Below are positions 6,940 through 15,708 of a stretch of 64,000 bases of DNA, one piece after another. This stretch comes from Flavobacterium urocaniciphilum (GTDB lineage Bacteria > Bacteroidota > Bacteroidia > Flavobacteriales > Flavobacteriaceae), in NCBI RefSeq assembly GCF_900110615.1, contig NZ_FOEI01000006.1:89221-153220 (forward strand). The letters run 5' to 3'. Below the pieces are notes generated by a model, which was not told the DNA's origin, did no database searches, and saw nothing but the letters and a program-made list of their open reading frames with translations. The position numbers and the translations under genes are program-made. Every line of letters starts with the position of its first letter. Positions within the stretch are counted from its first letter, which is position 1.

Positions 6940-9087
6940 ATGAAAAGTATCGTATTTTTTTTAATGTTTAGTGTCGGATTAATGGCACAAACTACAATTT
7001 CAGGAAAAGTGGTTGATAAATCGGATAAACCAATTGTAGGCGTTAATGTGTTTATTGAAGGAAGTTATGATGGCGCTTTAACGGATGATAAAGGTGAATT
7101 TACATTTACAACTTCAGAAAAAGGAACGCAAACGTTGAAATTTACTAAAGTAGGTTTAGATGACCGTTTAGAAATTATTGAAATTGAAAATTATAGGTAT
7201 CGAATTTTTAATTTGATGAAAAATAAAAACAATATTGAAGCGGTTACCATTACTGCAGGGACTATAAAAGCGGGCGATAATAGTAAAGTTTCCACTTTAA
7301 AAGCATTGGATATTGTTACAACTGCTGGTTCTATGGGTGATATTGTTTCTGCATTGGAAACTATGCCAGGAGTACAGTCGGTTGGTGAAAGTGGCCGTTT
7401 ATTTGTTCGTGGTGGAGAAGCGGGTGAAACACAAACGTATGTTGATGGCATTCGAGTAGCTCAGCCATATGGTGTGAGTCCCGCTAATGTGCCAACCAGA
7501 ACCCGATTTTCTCCATTTTTATTTAAAGGAATTACTTTTTCTACTGGTGGTTATAGTGCCGAATTTGGCGATGCTTTATCGAGTGTATTATTGTTGAATA
7601 CTATTGATGATCCTGCTCAAAATCAAACGGATGTTTCTATAATGACAGTCGGAGTAGGTTTAGGAAAATCGAAAAAATGGAATAAAAGTTCAGTAACCTT
7701 TAATACGAGTTATATCAATTTAAAACCATATTATTTCTTAGTACCACAAAGCTTAGATTGGAATAAAGCGCCGGAAACTTTTGGTGGTGAAATGGTATAT
7801 AGAACAAAAATTAAAAATGGATTATTCAAATGGTATGCAGCTTTAGATCATTCATCAATGGATATCAATCAAAAGGATGTTAATTATGCTGAAAAAGTAA
7901 ACTTTAAGCAAAACAATACCAATTTCTATAGTAATTCTTCATTTAAAGGGAAACTTACAGATAATTTACAATTACAAACGGGATTGAGTTATGGTTATTC
8001 AATTAATAAAATAGGAATTAATGCAGATAAATTAAATAATGATGAAAACGCTTTACATTACAAATTGAAATTGCGTCAATCGTTTGGAAGTGTTTTTAAA
8101 TGGAATGCTGGTAGCGAATATTTTTATATGAAATTCAATGAGAAATATACTGAATTTACTCAAAATCCATTTGCTTATGGTTATGAAAACAATACAATTG
8201 CTTTCTTTTCAGAAGCTGAATTATATTTTTCAAACAAATTAGCTTTTAATATCGGTTTACGTTCTTCTAAATCAACTTTAATGGAAGATTTTACTTTGGA
8301 ACCACGACTATCGATGGCTTATAAATTGTCTGAAAACTCACAAATTTCTGTCGCTTATGGAAATTTCAATCAAATGCCTAATCAAGATTATTTAAAATTT
8401 ACTACGAAATTAGATTACGAAAAAACAAATCATTATATTTTTAATTATTTATACAATAAAAATGGAAAGATGTTACGTTTGGAAGGATATTTTAAAGATT
8501 ATAACAACTTGATAAAATACGATACGAATTCTTCATTTTATAACTCCAATTTTACTAATAATGGATTTGGTTATGCTAAAGGAATTGATGTGTTTTGGAG
8601 AGATAATAAATCGGTTAAATATTTAGACTATTGGATTTCGTATTCATATATCGATACAGAAAGAAATTTTAAAAATTATACGAGTCAAGTTACACCAAGT
8701 TTTGTGGCTAATCATAATTTTTCAATCGTAACGAAATATTGGATTAATACATTGAAATCGCAATTAAGTACCACGTACTCTTTTAATTCTGGAAGACCGT
8801 ACAATAATCCGAATCAATCCGAATTTATGAGCGAGAAAACAAAATCGTATAATAATTTCAGTTTAAGTTGGTCGTACTTACTTTCACAACAAAAAATATT
8901 ATTCTTTTCAGTTTCAAATGTGTTAGGTGCTGATAATATTTTTGGATATCAATATGCAAATTCGGCGGATAGTAATGGTGTTTTTCAACGACAAGCGATA
9001 ACTCAACCTGCGAGCAGATTTTTCTTTGTTGGTTTCTTTTGGACAATTTCCGACAATAAAAAAACAAATCAATTGGATAATCTTTAA
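6940..9087 (+). CDS. TonB-dependent outer-membrane receptor with carboxypeptidase-regulatory-like domain
   Basis: A 715-aa outer-membrane protein. Order: signal peptide (MKSIVFFLMFSVGLMAQ); CarboxypepD_reg-like domain about residues 18-90 (ISGKVVDKSDKPIVGVNVFIEG, DDKGEFTF); plug about 105-215 (MPGVQSVGESGRLFVRGG, ETQTYVDGIRVAQPYG, STGGYSAEFGDALSSVL); then a 22-strand type beta-barrel rich in aromatic/Asn strands up to SRFFFVGFFWTISDNK. The length is short for the class but contains all parts. Substrate unknown; no SusD partner is next to it, so it is not a typical SusCD glycan locus. Confidence 0.88.
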   Translation: MKSIVFFLMFSVGLMAQTTISGKVVDKSDKPIVGVNVFIEGSYDGALTDDKGEFTFTTSEKGTQTLKFTKVGLDDRLEIIEIENYRYRIFNLMKNKNNIEAVTITAGTIKAGDNSKVSTLKALDIVTTAGSMGDIVSALETMPGVQSVGESGRLFVRGGEAGETQTYVDGIRVAQPYGVSPANVPTRTRFSPFLFKGITFSTGGYSAEFGDALSSVLLLNTIDDPAQNQTDVSIMTVGVGLGKSKKWNKSSVTFNTSYINLKPYYFLVPQSLDWNKAPETFGGEMVYRTKIKNGLFKWYAALDHSSMDINQKDVNYAEKVNFKQNNTNFYSNSSFKGKLTDNLQLQTGLSYGYSINKIGINADKLNNDENALHYKLKLRQSFGSVFKWNAGSEYFYMKFNEKYTEFTQNPFAYGYENNTIAFFSEAELYFSNKLAFNIGLRSSKSTLMEDFTLEPRLSMAYKLSENSQISVAYGNFNQMPNQDYLKFTTKLDYEKTNHYIFNYLYNKNGKMLRLEGYFKDYNNLIKYDTNSSFYNSNFTNNGFGYAKGIDVFWRDNKSVKYLDYWISYSYIDTERNFKNYTSQVTPSFVANHNFSIVTKYWINTLKSQLSTTYSFNSGRPYNNPNQSEFMSEKTKSYNNFSLSWSYLLSQQKILFFSVSNVLGADNIFGYQYANSADSNGVFQRQAITQPASRFFFVGFFWTISDNKKTNQLDNL

Positions 9088-9245
9088 TTTAATGGTTTAT
9101 TGTTGGAAGTTAATTGTTGACTGAAGCTGTAACGCTGAGCTTGTCGAAGTGTTAAAGCTAAAATTTAGTTTATAGTTTTGATCAATATTGCATCGAAAAC
9201 ATTTATGATGTAATAATTAAAAATGTAACAATTATTGCATTAAAA
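9088..9245. repeat. Intergenic spacer with 'CGCTGAGCTTGTCGAAG' element
   Basis: About 160 bp without a gene. At 9131-9153 lies AACGCTGAGCTTGTCGAAGTG, one copy of a short element (complement CTTCGACAAGCTCAGCG) that I know as a common dispersed intergenic sequence in Flavobacteriia. No terminator hairpin is seen after the receptor gene. Confidence 0.5.
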
Positions 9246-9267
9246 AGTATTTGATTTTATATTTTTG
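9235..9267 (+). promoter_or_regulatory. Promoter of trxB
   Basis: TTG at 9235-9237, 22 bases, then TATTTTTG at 9260-9267, matching TAnnTTTG. The start codon is 25 bp downstream. Confidence 0.65.
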
Positions 9268-9292
9268 CCACACAAAATTAAAATAAACAACC

Positions 9293-10240
9293 ATGTCAAA
9301 CGAAATAGAAAGAGTAAAATGTCTTATTATAGGTTCTGGTCCTGCGGGTTATACTGCAGCAATTTATGCAGCTAGAGCCAACATGAATCCAGTTTTATAC
9401 CAAGGAACACAACCAGGAGGTCAATTAACTACAACTAATGAAGTAGAAAATTTCCCTGGATATCCTGATGGTGTTACTGGACCAGAAATGATGGTACAAT
9501 TACAAAGTCAAGCTCAACGCTTCGGAACTGATGTTCGTGATGGTTGGGCAACTAAAGTTGATTTTAGTGCAGAACCACATAAAGTTTGGATTAACGATAC
9601 AAAAGAAATTCATGCCGATACAGTAATTATTTCTACTGGAGCTGCTGCAAAATATTTAGGTTTACCTTCAGAACAACATTATTTACAAACAGGTGGTGGA
9701 GTTTCTGCTTGTGCGGTTTGTGACGGATTTTTCTATAGAAATCAGGAAGTTGTTATTGTTGGAGCAGGAGATAGTGCTTGTGAAGAAGCACATTATTTGT
9801 CTAAATTATGTAAAAAAGTTACGATGTTAGTGCGTACAGATAAATTTAGAGCTTCTAAAATTATGGCTGAGCGTGTTCAAAAAACAGAAAACATTGAAAT
9901 TTTATTAAATACTTCTACGGTTGAGGTTTTAGGTGATGGTCAGGTTGTTAATGCTGTTAGAGTGAAGAATAATGTAACAGGTGCAGAACATGATATTCCT
10001 GCAACTGGTTTCTTCGTAGCTATTGGTCATAAACCAAATACAGATATTTTTGCCGACTACTTAACTTTAGACGAAACAGGTTATATTGTTAATGAACCAG
10101 GAACTGCTAAAACTAACGTTCCAGGAGTATTTGTTGGTGGAGATGCTGCCGATCATGTATACAGACAAGCTATTACTGCTGCTGGAACAGGATGTATGGC
10201 TGCTTTAGATGCAGAAAGATATTTAGCAAGTAAACACTAA
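9293..10240 (+). CDS. trxB: Thioredoxin-disulfide reductase
   Basis: NADPH- and FAD-dependent reduction of thioredoxin in the cytoplasm. The 315-aa length is standard. It has the FAD-binding GSGPAGYTAAIYAAR near the N-terminus, PGGQLTTTNEVENFPGYP, the redox-active Cys140-Ala-Val-Cys143 in SACAVCDGFF, the NADPH-binding VGAGDSACEEA, and the C-terminal GVFVGGDAADHVYRQAITAAGTG. It has its own promoter and terminator, so it appears monocistronic. Confidence 0.97.
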   Translation: MSNEIERVKCLIIGSGPAGYTAAIYAARANMNPVLYQGTQPGGQLTTTNEVENFPGYPDGVTGPEMMVQLQSQAQRFGTDVRDGWATKVDFSAEPHKVWINDTKEIHADTVIISTGAAAKYLGLPSEQHYLQTGGGVSACAVCDGFFYRNQEVVIVGAGDSACEEAHYLSKLCKKVTMLVRTDKFRASKIMAERVQKTENIEILLNTSTVEVLGDGQVVNAVRVKNNVTGAEHDIPATGFFVAIGHKPNTDIFADYLTLDETGYIVNEPGTAKTNVPGVFVGGDAADHVYRQAITAAGTGCMAALDAERYLASKH

Positions 10241-10256
10241 AATAAGTTTATATAAG

Positions 10257-10291
10257 TTGAAAAATCGGAATTTATTTTCCGATTTTTTTTG
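10257..10291 (+). terminator. Terminator of trxB
   Basis: Hairpin AAAAATCGGAA-TTTA-TTTTCCGATTTTTTTT, with the T-run on the plus strand. Confidence 0.85.
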
Positions 10292-10362
10292 CTTATCGTC
10301 TTTAATGGCTCGATTTTTGAGGCAATATTAAAAAAAATCTAAAAAATAGATTTATAATACGA

Positions 10363-11103
10363 ATGAAAAAACTTTTACCCATATTTCTCTTATTACTTCT
10401 TACAAGTTGTTCGCAACAACTAGTGTTTGAAAGAAAGCAATACAATTCATCCTATCAGAATAATATGGCTTCAGGATATAATTCTGCCAATATTAAAATG
10501 GAAGTTGTAGAAGCTAAAAATGACGAGAATATTAATAAAATAATTTTTGAAAATATTAAAGAACTTTCGGTTTTTATTGAAAACGAAAACTTAAATATTA
10601 AAAACTACGATCAATTAACTAAAGGCTTTGTTTCTACTTATAAAAAAGCTAAAAATGAAGTTCCGAATAGCAGTGTAAAAAGTTGGGAATTCCAATTAGA
10701 ATCTAATGTTGAATACGAAACAGAAGAATTTGTAAACATTGGAATTAATTATTTTTCATCTTATGGTGATAAAGACGGATTTGGTGGAAAAAGATCATTG
10801 ATATTTAATAAAATAACAGGGAATCAGTTAAAAAATAAAGATATTTTTTCAAATCTTCCAGTAGTAGAAAAAATTGTTGAGAATAAATTTAGAACCAAAT
10901 ACAAAGTAAAAAATAATCTGTCGTTAAACGATCAAGGGTATTGTTTTGAAAACAATAAGTTCTATCTAACTAATAATGTGTTTTTTACGATTGAAGGAAT
11001 TACCTTTTTATACAACATCAATGAAATTTCATCGTACGAAAAAGGTACTTTTGAAGTACATTTCACATACGATGAATTAGATAAGTATTTGATGATTAAA
11101 TAA
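10363..11103 (+). CDS. Lipoprotein with DUF4163/DUF3298-like (RsiV-type) fold
   Basis: A 246-aa lipoprotein. Lipobox LLTSC at residues 12-16 gives lipidation at Cys16. The mature part has the two-part layout of PdaC/RsiV-like proteins: a DUF4163-like region (WEFQLESNVEYETEEFVNIGINYFSSYGDKDGFGG) and a DUF3298-like C-terminus (IFNKITGNQLKNKDIFSN, FFTIEGITFLYNINEISSYEKG). Members outside Bacteroidota include lysozyme-binding anti-sigma factors; no sigma gene is next to this one, so that role is not implied. It overlaps the convergent DinB-like gene by 8 bp. Confidence 0.7.
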   Translation: MKKLLPIFLLLLLTSCSQQLVFERKQYNSSYQNNMASGYNSANIKMEVVEAKNDENINKIIFENIKELSVFIENENLNIKNYDQLTKGFVSTYKKAKNEVPNSSVKSWEFQLESNVEYETEEFVNIGINYFSSYGDKDGFGGKRSLIFNKITGNQLKNKDIFSNLPVVEKIVENKFRTKYKVKNNLSLNDQGYCFENNKFYLTNNVFFTIEGITFLYNINEISSYEKGTFEVHFTYDELDKYLMIK

Positions 11104-11551
11104 AACGTTTGATTTTCATCATAAATCCTAAATGAATGCCTTCGTGGTAATTATTAAATTCAATTGCATCGTTTAAATTCTGCAACGAAAATCCCGTTTT
11201 GGTTTCATAAGGAGTATATTCCTTAAAAATTCCCTTTTCATAATCTGAAATGGTTTGATTCATGGTTGAAATCAATAAGTTTTTAATTTCGTCAACTTCT
11301 TCTTGAGTTGTGTTTCCTGTTGGAACAGAGCCATTTTGGTATTTAGCCGTCATTTCATCTGATACATATCTAGGTAAACCAGATAATCGGTATACTAATC
11401 CTTGTTGTGAAACGATAATATGGCCAATATTCCAAATTAAATTATTGCTCATTCCTTCCGGAATTTTATTCAATTGCTCTAAAGAATAATTTTCCAAGAA
11501 TTTCAAATACGTAGCTCTACTTGTTTTCCAAATATTAAAAGTTGCGTTCAT
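11096..11551 (-). CDS. DinB-like (DUF664/DinB_2) metal-binding protein
   Basis: A 151-aa four-helix-bundle protein of the DinB/YfiT superfamily. The three metal-ligand histidines are visible: His44 in NIGHIIVSQQ, and His136 and His140 in NNYHEGIHLGFMM. DinB superfamily enzymes are thiol-dependent transferases or have unknown activity; the substrate here is unknown. Its 3' end overlaps the lipoprotein gene tail to tail. Typical length. Confidence 0.85.
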   Translation of the reverse strand: MNATFNIWKTSRATYLKFLENYSLEQLNKIPEGMSNNLIWNIGHIIVSQQGLVYRLSGLPRYVSDEMTAKYQNGSVPTGNTTQEEVDEIKNLLISTMNQTISDYEKGIFKEYTPYETKTGFSLQNLNDAIEFNNYHEGIHLGFMMKIKRFI

Positions 11552-11598
11552 AATTGTTTATTTGTTTCCGTAAATTTATTATAAAAAAATAACTTTCA

Positions 11599-11606
11599 TA
11601 CCTTTG
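11599..11606 (+). promoter_or_regulatory. Promoter -7 box of the arsC-like/EamA operon
   Basis: TACCTTTG, a perfect TAnnTTTG, 16 bp before the start codon. A correctly spaced -33 TTG is not evident. Confidence 0.6.
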
Positions 11607-11622
11607 CGCTTTTAAATTTATT

Positions 11623-11979
11623 ATGCGAAAAATATATTACTTAGCTTCTTGCGATACGTGTAGAAAAATAATAAAGTCGTTACCACAATCGGCAAATTTA
11701 GAATTCCACGATATTCGTCAGAATCCCATAACTATTGAAGAATTAGAATTGATGCATAAACTTGCTGGAAGTTACGAAGCTCTTTTCAGTAGAAAAGCAC
11801 AATTGTATAAGGAAAAAGGATTAAAAAATCTGACTTTAACAGAAGAAGACTTTAAAAACTATATCTTAGATCATTATACCTTTTTAAGCCGACCAGTTGT
11901 GATTTTAGACAATGAAATCTTTATTGGAAATAGTCAGCCTAATATTTTAAAATTGCAAAAAGCATTGAATAATGAATAG
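11623..11979 (+). CDS. ArsC/Spx-type thioredoxin-fold protein (arsenate reductase-like)
   Basis: A 118-aa protein of the ArsC/Spx/MgsR family. The N-terminal Cys10-Asp-Thr-Cys13 (ASCDTCRK) sits where ArsC has its catalytic cysteine. LSRPVVILDNEIFIGN near the C-terminus is the family's cis-Pro region (ArsC RPxVxxxxxxxxGR). The ArsC CX5R triad is not obvious, so a general thiol-disulfide or Spx-like role is as likely as arsenate reduction. It overlaps the transporter gene by 8 bp (AATGAATAG), which implies coupled translation. Confidence 0.8.
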   Translation: MRKIYYLASCDTCRKIIKSLPQSANLEFHDIRQNPITIEELELMHKLAGSYEALFSRKAQLYKEKGLKNLTLTEEDFKNYILDHYTFLSRPVVILDNEIFIGNSQPNILKLQKALNNE

Positions 11980-12895
11980 TCGTGCTTGGGCTTTAGTTTG
12001 CGCTTGGATTGTAGCAATTATTTACGGAGTAACGTTCACTATTGCTAAAGATGTAATGCCAAAGTATATTGATGCTTTCGGATTTATTGTTTTACGTGTT
12101 GGTGGAGCTACATTGTTATTTTGGTTGTTTTCCTTTCTCGGACCGAAAGAAAAAATTGCTAAAAAAGATTTTCTTCGAATTGCTGTTTGTGCTTTTTTTG
12201 GAGTAGCTTTTAACATGCTTACTTTTTTCAAAGGATTAAGTTATACGTCGCCAATTATGGGAGCCGTTTTAATGGTAACTACGCCAATGATTGTACTAAT
12301 TCTTTCTTCTATTTTGATGAAAGAAAAAATGAAGTCGAAGAAAGTATTAGGAATCCTTTTAGGGTTAGCCGGAACGGTAACCTTAATTTTATACGGGAAA
12401 GCTTTAAGTAATGCTTCTAATGCCACTTTAGGAAATTTATTGGTATTTGTAAATGCTGTTTCTTATGGTTTTTACTTAATTTTCGTAAAGAAATTAATGG
12501 ATCGATACAATGCGTTTACGTTTGTGAAATACATTTATTTATTCGGTTTCTTTATGGTTTTACCTTTCGGGTTTAATGAATTGAAAGTAGTAAACTGGAA
12601 CGAAATTCCGTTGGAAATTGGACTGAAAATTGGCTTTGTAGTAGTGTTTTCTACCTTTTTAACCTATTTGTTAAATTTGGTTTCGATGCGTAATTTAAAA
12701 CCAACTACTGTTGCCGTTTTCATTTATTTACAACCGTTTTTCGCAACTGTATTTGCTATTTATTTGGAAAAGGATAATTTGAATATGGTTAAGATAGTTT
12801 CGGCTTTATTGATATTTGTGGGAGTTTATTTGGTAATTATGAAAGAATCAAATAAAAAAAATCAAGTAAAAAGTATCAATTCTTCTGAGAACTAA
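11972..12895 (+). CDS. EamA/DMT-family transporter
   Basis: A 307-aa inner-membrane protein with ten predicted hydrophobic segments arranged as two EamA repeats. The first repeat starts with ALVCAWIVAIIYGVTFTIAK and contains FGFIVLRVGGATLLFWLF; the second begins at NLLVFVNAVSYGFYLIF and includes LKPTTVAVFIYLQPFFATVFAIYL. The family exports or takes up small metabolites (amino acids, nucleosides); the substrate cannot be assigned. It is co-translated with the ArsC-like gene. Confidence 0.88.
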   Translation: MNSRAWALVCAWIVAIIYGVTFTIAKDVMPKYIDAFGFIVLRVGGATLLFWLFSFLGPKEKIAKKDFLRIAVCAFFGVAFNMLTFFKGLSYTSPIMGAVLMVTTPMIVLILSSILMKEKMKSKKVLGILLGLAGTVTLILYGKALSNASNATLGNLLVFVNAVSYGFYLIFVKKLMDRYNAFTFVKYIYLFGFFMVLPFGFNELKVVNWNEIPLEIGLKIGFVVVFSTFLTYLLNLVSMRNLKPTTVAVFIYLQPFFATVFAIYLEKDNLNMVKIVSALLIFVGVYLVIMKESNKKNQVKSINSSEN

Positions 12896-12947
12896 CAACT
12901 AAACACTGAACACTTTTTCCTATATTTACACTCTTTTATAAAAATAT

Positions 12948-13808
12948 ATGATATTATCAATGACTGGCTTTGGTAAAGCAAGTTTGCAATTACCAACCAA
13001 AAAAATTACCGTTGAAGTAAAATCGTTGAACAGTAAGGGGCTCGACTTAAACACTCGTATGCCTTCTGTTTATAGAGAAAATGAATTAACATTAAGAAAT
13101 CTTTTAGCTCAAAAGTTAGAAAGAGGTAAAGTCGATTTTTCTTTATTTGTTGAGGTAACTGGAGAAGAAACTTCTTCAAAAATTAATGCGCCAATTGTAA
13201 AAGCATATATTTCTCAAATGAAGGAAATATTACCCAATGCAGATGAAACGGAATTAATGAAAATGGCTGTTCGTATGCCAGACGCATTAAAAACGGAGCG
13301 TGAAGAAATTGATGAAAATGAATGGAAACAAATTCAAGAAGTAATTGATGAAGCTATTGAAAATATGTTGTCATTTCGTGTTTCTGAAGGAGCTTCTTTA
13401 GAAAAAGAATTTACATTACGTATTGAAAATATTAGAAATTTTATGAATCAGGCGTTGGCTTTAGATCCAGAACGAATTGCTAATATTAAAGAACGATTAC
13501 AAACGGCTATAGACGAATTAAAAGTTAATGTAGATACCAATCGTTTCGAACAAGAATTGATTTATTATTTAGAGAAATTAGATATTACAGAAGAAAAAGT
13601 TCGTTTAACCAATCATTTAGATTATTTCTTGCAAACCTTACAAGGTAATGAAGCTAACGGTAGAAAATTAGGATTTATTACTCAAGAAATGGGTAGAGAA
13701 ATCAATACTATGGGTTCAAAATCAAATCATGCCGAAATGCAAAAATTGGTGGTGATGATGAAAGACGAATTGGAAAAAATAAAAGAACAAGTACTTAACG
13801 TATTATAA
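12948..13808 (+). CDS. YicC family endoribonuclease
   Basis: A 286-aa protein. The N-terminal YicC_N domain starts MILSMTGFGKASLQLPTKKITVEVKS (split here: MILSMTGFGKA, then ITVEVKSLNSKGLDLN), and the C-terminal DUF1732 has LTNHLDYFLQTL, GRKLGFITQEMGREINTMGSK and MKDELEKIKEQVLNVL. YicC-family proteins are metal-dependent endoribonucleases (E. coli YicC has been linked to RyhB decay). The order yicC-gmk is widely conserved and is kept here, with an 87-bp repeat-bearing spacer. Confidence 0.93.
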   Translation: MILSMTGFGKASLQLPTKKITVEVKSLNSKGLDLNTRMPSVYRENELTLRNLLAQKLERGKVDFSLFVEVTGEETSSKINAPIVKAYISQMKEILPNADETELMKMAVRMPDALKTEREEIDENEWKQIQEVIDEAIENMLSFRVSEGASLEKEFTLRIENIRNFMNQALALDPERIANIKERLQTAIDELKVNVDTNRFEQELIYYLEKLDITEEKVRLTNHLDYFLQTLQGNEANGRKLGFITQEMGREINTMGSKSNHAEMQKLVVMMKDELEKIKEQVLNVL

Positions 13809-13810
13809 AA

Positions 13811-13888
13811 TTCCTGCAAGGTTTCCGAAACCTTAAAGGTATGAAATTAATTATATGAGGAAAGATTGCTTCGTTCCTCGCAATGACA
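13811..13888. repeat. Two dispersed-type intergenic elements between yicC and gmk
   Basis: The first (13812-13840) is an imperfect palindrome, CCTGCAAGGTTT-CCGA-AACCTTAAAGG. The second (13862-13887) reads AAGATTGCTTCGTTCCTCGC, an element whose inverted relative (GGCACGAAGCAATCT) recurs at 63481-63497. Both resemble repeats I know from Flavobacterium intergenic regions. The downstream element ends 8 bp before the gmk start. Confidence 0.6.
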
Positions 13889-13895
13889 CAACACA

Positions 13896-14468
13896 ATGAA
13901 CAAAGGAAAATTATTAGTATTCTCAGCGCCTTCAGGTTCGGGAAAAACCACTATAGTAAGACATTTATTAAAACAAGAAGATTTAAATTTAGAATTCTCT
14001 ATTTCTTGCACTACTCGTGCGCCTAGAGGTGAAGAAGTAAATGGCAAAGATTATTATTTTATTTCTTGGGACGAATTCAAACAACATATTAAAGCTGAAG
14101 ATTTCGTAGAATGGGAAGAAGTGTATACAGACAATTTCTACGGAACGTTGAAAACAGAAGTAGAACGTATTTGGGCTCAAGGTAAACATGTAATTTTCGA
14201 TATTGATGTAGCAGGTGGATTACGTATTAAAAGAAAATTCCCAGAAGAAACCTTAGCAGTTTTTGTAAAACCACCAAGTGTAGACGAATTAAAACGTCGT
14301 TTGAAAGAGCGTTCTACAGAAAGTGATGATAAAATCAACATGCGTATTGCTAAAGCACACGTTGAATTAGCTACCGCACCACAGTTTGATACGATTATTA
14401 AAAATTACGATTTAGATACAGCTAAAGAAGAAGCCTATCAATTGGTGAAAGAATTTATTAATAAATAG
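13896..14468 (+). CDS. gmk: Guanylate kinase
   Basis: ATP-dependent phosphorylation of GMP to GDP. 190 aa with P-loop SAPSGSGKTT (Lys17), GMP-binding STCTTRAPRGEEVNGKDYYF-type region (here ISCTTRAPRGEEVNGKDYYF), FIEYAEV-equivalent FVEWEEVYTDNFYGT, and IFDIDVAGGLRIK. Length and motifs are complete. It lies in the yicC-gmk-nadD cluster. Confidence 0.97.
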   Translation: MNKGKLLVFSAPSGSGKTTIVRHLLKQEDLNLEFSISCTTRAPRGEEVNGKDYYFISWDEFKQHIKAEDFVEWEEVYTDNFYGTLKTEVERIWAQGKHVIFDIDVAGGLRIKRKFPEETLAVFVKPPSVDELKRRLKERSTESDDKINMRIAKAHVELATAPQFDTIIKNYDLDTAKEEAYQLVKEFINK

Positions 14469-14572
14469 TTATTACGCAGAGATTCACAAACCTTCACAAA
14501 GAGCCACAAAATTTTTATTTTTTGCGAAACTTTGTTAAAAACTTTGCGAAACTCTGTGGAAGAAAAACAAAC
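14469..14572. repeat. Intergenic repeat 'ACGCAGAGATTCACAAA...AACTCTGTGGA'
   Basis: About 100 bp between gmk and nadD composed of near-repeats (TTCACAAA, CTTCACAAAGAG, GCGAAACTTTG, TTGCGAAACTCTG). The left arm ACGCAGAGATTC and the right arm GAAACTCTGTG are imperfectly complementary, giving a nested inverted structure. It is of the dispersed Flavobacterium type and non-coding. Confidence 0.55.
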
Positions 14573-14573
14573 A

Positions 14574-15155
14574 ATGAAAATAGGTTTATATTTCGGAACA
14601 TTTAATCCCATTCATATTGGGCATTTAATTATTGCCAATCATATGGCAGAGCATTCTGATTTGGATCAAATTTGGATGGTGGTTACGCCACACAATCCGC
14701 ATAAACAAAAAAACACTTTGTTAGATGATTACCATCGTTTACACATGGTACATTTGGCAACAGAAGATTTCCCGAAAATTAAACCTTCAGATGTAGAATT
14801 CAAATTACCACAACCGAATTTTACAATCAATACATTAGTGCATTTACAAGAGAAACATCCTAATTACGAATTCTCTTTAATTATGGGTGAAGACAATTTA
14901 AATTCACTTCATAAATGGAAAAACTACGAAGTGATTTTACAACATCATCATATATACGTATATCCACGTTTAAACTCAGGTGAAATGGACGAGCAATTTG
15001 TCAATCATCCCAAAATTCACAGAGTAGGCGCACCAGTAGTAGAATTATCCTCGACTTTCATTCGCGAAAGCATTAAAAACAATAAAAATGTCATCCCAAT
15101 GTTGCCTCACAAAGTTTGGGAATATGTAGAGCATAATTTGTTTTATAAGAAGTAA
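14574..15155 (+). CDS. nadD: Nicotinate-nucleotide adenylyltransferase
   Basis: Adenylylation of NaMN to deamido-NAD in NAD synthesis. The nucleotidyltransferase signature is at the very start: MKIGLYFGTFNPIHIGHL (GTFNPxHxGH). Then MVVTPHNPHKQK, IMGEDNLNSLHKW and the C-terminal ELSSTFIRESIKN (SSTxIR). The frame extends 14 codons upstream to a TTG, but that stretch is the intergenic repeat, so the ATG at 14574 (193 aa) is chosen. Confidence 0.95.
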   Translation: MKIGLYFGTFNPIHIGHLIIANHMAEHSDLDQIWMVVTPHNPHKQKNTLLDDYHRLHMVHLATEDFPKIKPSDVEFKLPQPNFTINTLVHLQEKHPNYEFSLIMGEDNLNSLHKWKNYEVILQHHHIYVYPRLNSGEMDEQFVNHPKIHRVGAPVVELSSTFIRESIKNNKNVIPMLPHKVWEYVEHNLFYKK

Positions 15156-15158
15156 TTC

Positions 15159-15707
15159 ATGATTAATCAAGAAATTGAAAATCTGATAGAAAGTCAGCCT
15201 AAACAAAAAAATATGTTAATCGATTTTTTATTTGATTCACCATATTTCGTTAGGTCTAAAGAATATGGTTCTTTCATTGAAAAATATAAGGAAGAAATTA
15301 TATTTAATAATAAAGAATCCAACAAATTTATTTATGTAGTATTTGGTTTTATAACTTTTATTTTTGGATTACGAGCTATTGAAGATGTTTTCAGTAGATA
15401 TATTGCCTTTGGTTTACTACTTTTTTTGATACTTTTTACTTGGTATAATAAAACAAGAAAATTAGAAGAAATTAAAATCTCTGAAGAAGGAATTGAAATT
15501 CATAAAACCAAATATTATTGGGATCAAATTTATGATTATGGATTTACAATAGTGCCAAGAAACAAAACATCTGATTATTATTTGGAAATTTTCACATCAA
15601 ACGGAGTAAAATTGAGTTTTGGTTTATATAATTATATCAATCCCGAAAGAATTATTGAAACTATGAATTTTTTTAGGAATAGATATAATTCTAATTTAAA
15701 TAATTAA
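15159..15707 (+). CDS. Two-TM membrane protein of unknown function
   Basis: A 182-aa protein starting 3 bp after the nadD stop. A polar N-terminus of about 65 residues is followed by two hydrophobic segments (FIYVVFGFITFIFGL; IAFGLLLFLILFTWY), then a strand-rich C-terminal domain of about 85 residues (EEIKISEEGIEIHKTKYYWDQIYDY). The layout, two helices followed by a small beta domain beginning with an 'I..EGI' strand, is like bacterial PH-type (YcxB-like) membrane proteins. That fold assignment is inference. The neighbouring 15709 gene has the same layout. Confidence 0.6.
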   Translation: MINQEIENLIESQPKQKNMLIDFLFDSPYFVRSKEYGSFIEKYKEEIIFNNKESNKFIYVVFGFITFIFGLRAIEDVFSRYIAFGLLLFLILFTWYNKTRKLEEIKISEEGIEIHKTKYYWDQIYDYGFTIVPRNKTSDYYLEIFTSNGVKLSFGLYNYINPERIIETMNFFRNRYNSNLNN

Positions 15708-15708
15708 A

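Noticed and set aside
14532..14573. TTG-initiated extension of nadD
   Set aside because: The extra 14 codons lie in a dispersed intergenic repeat, and the enzyme family starts at the downstream ATG.
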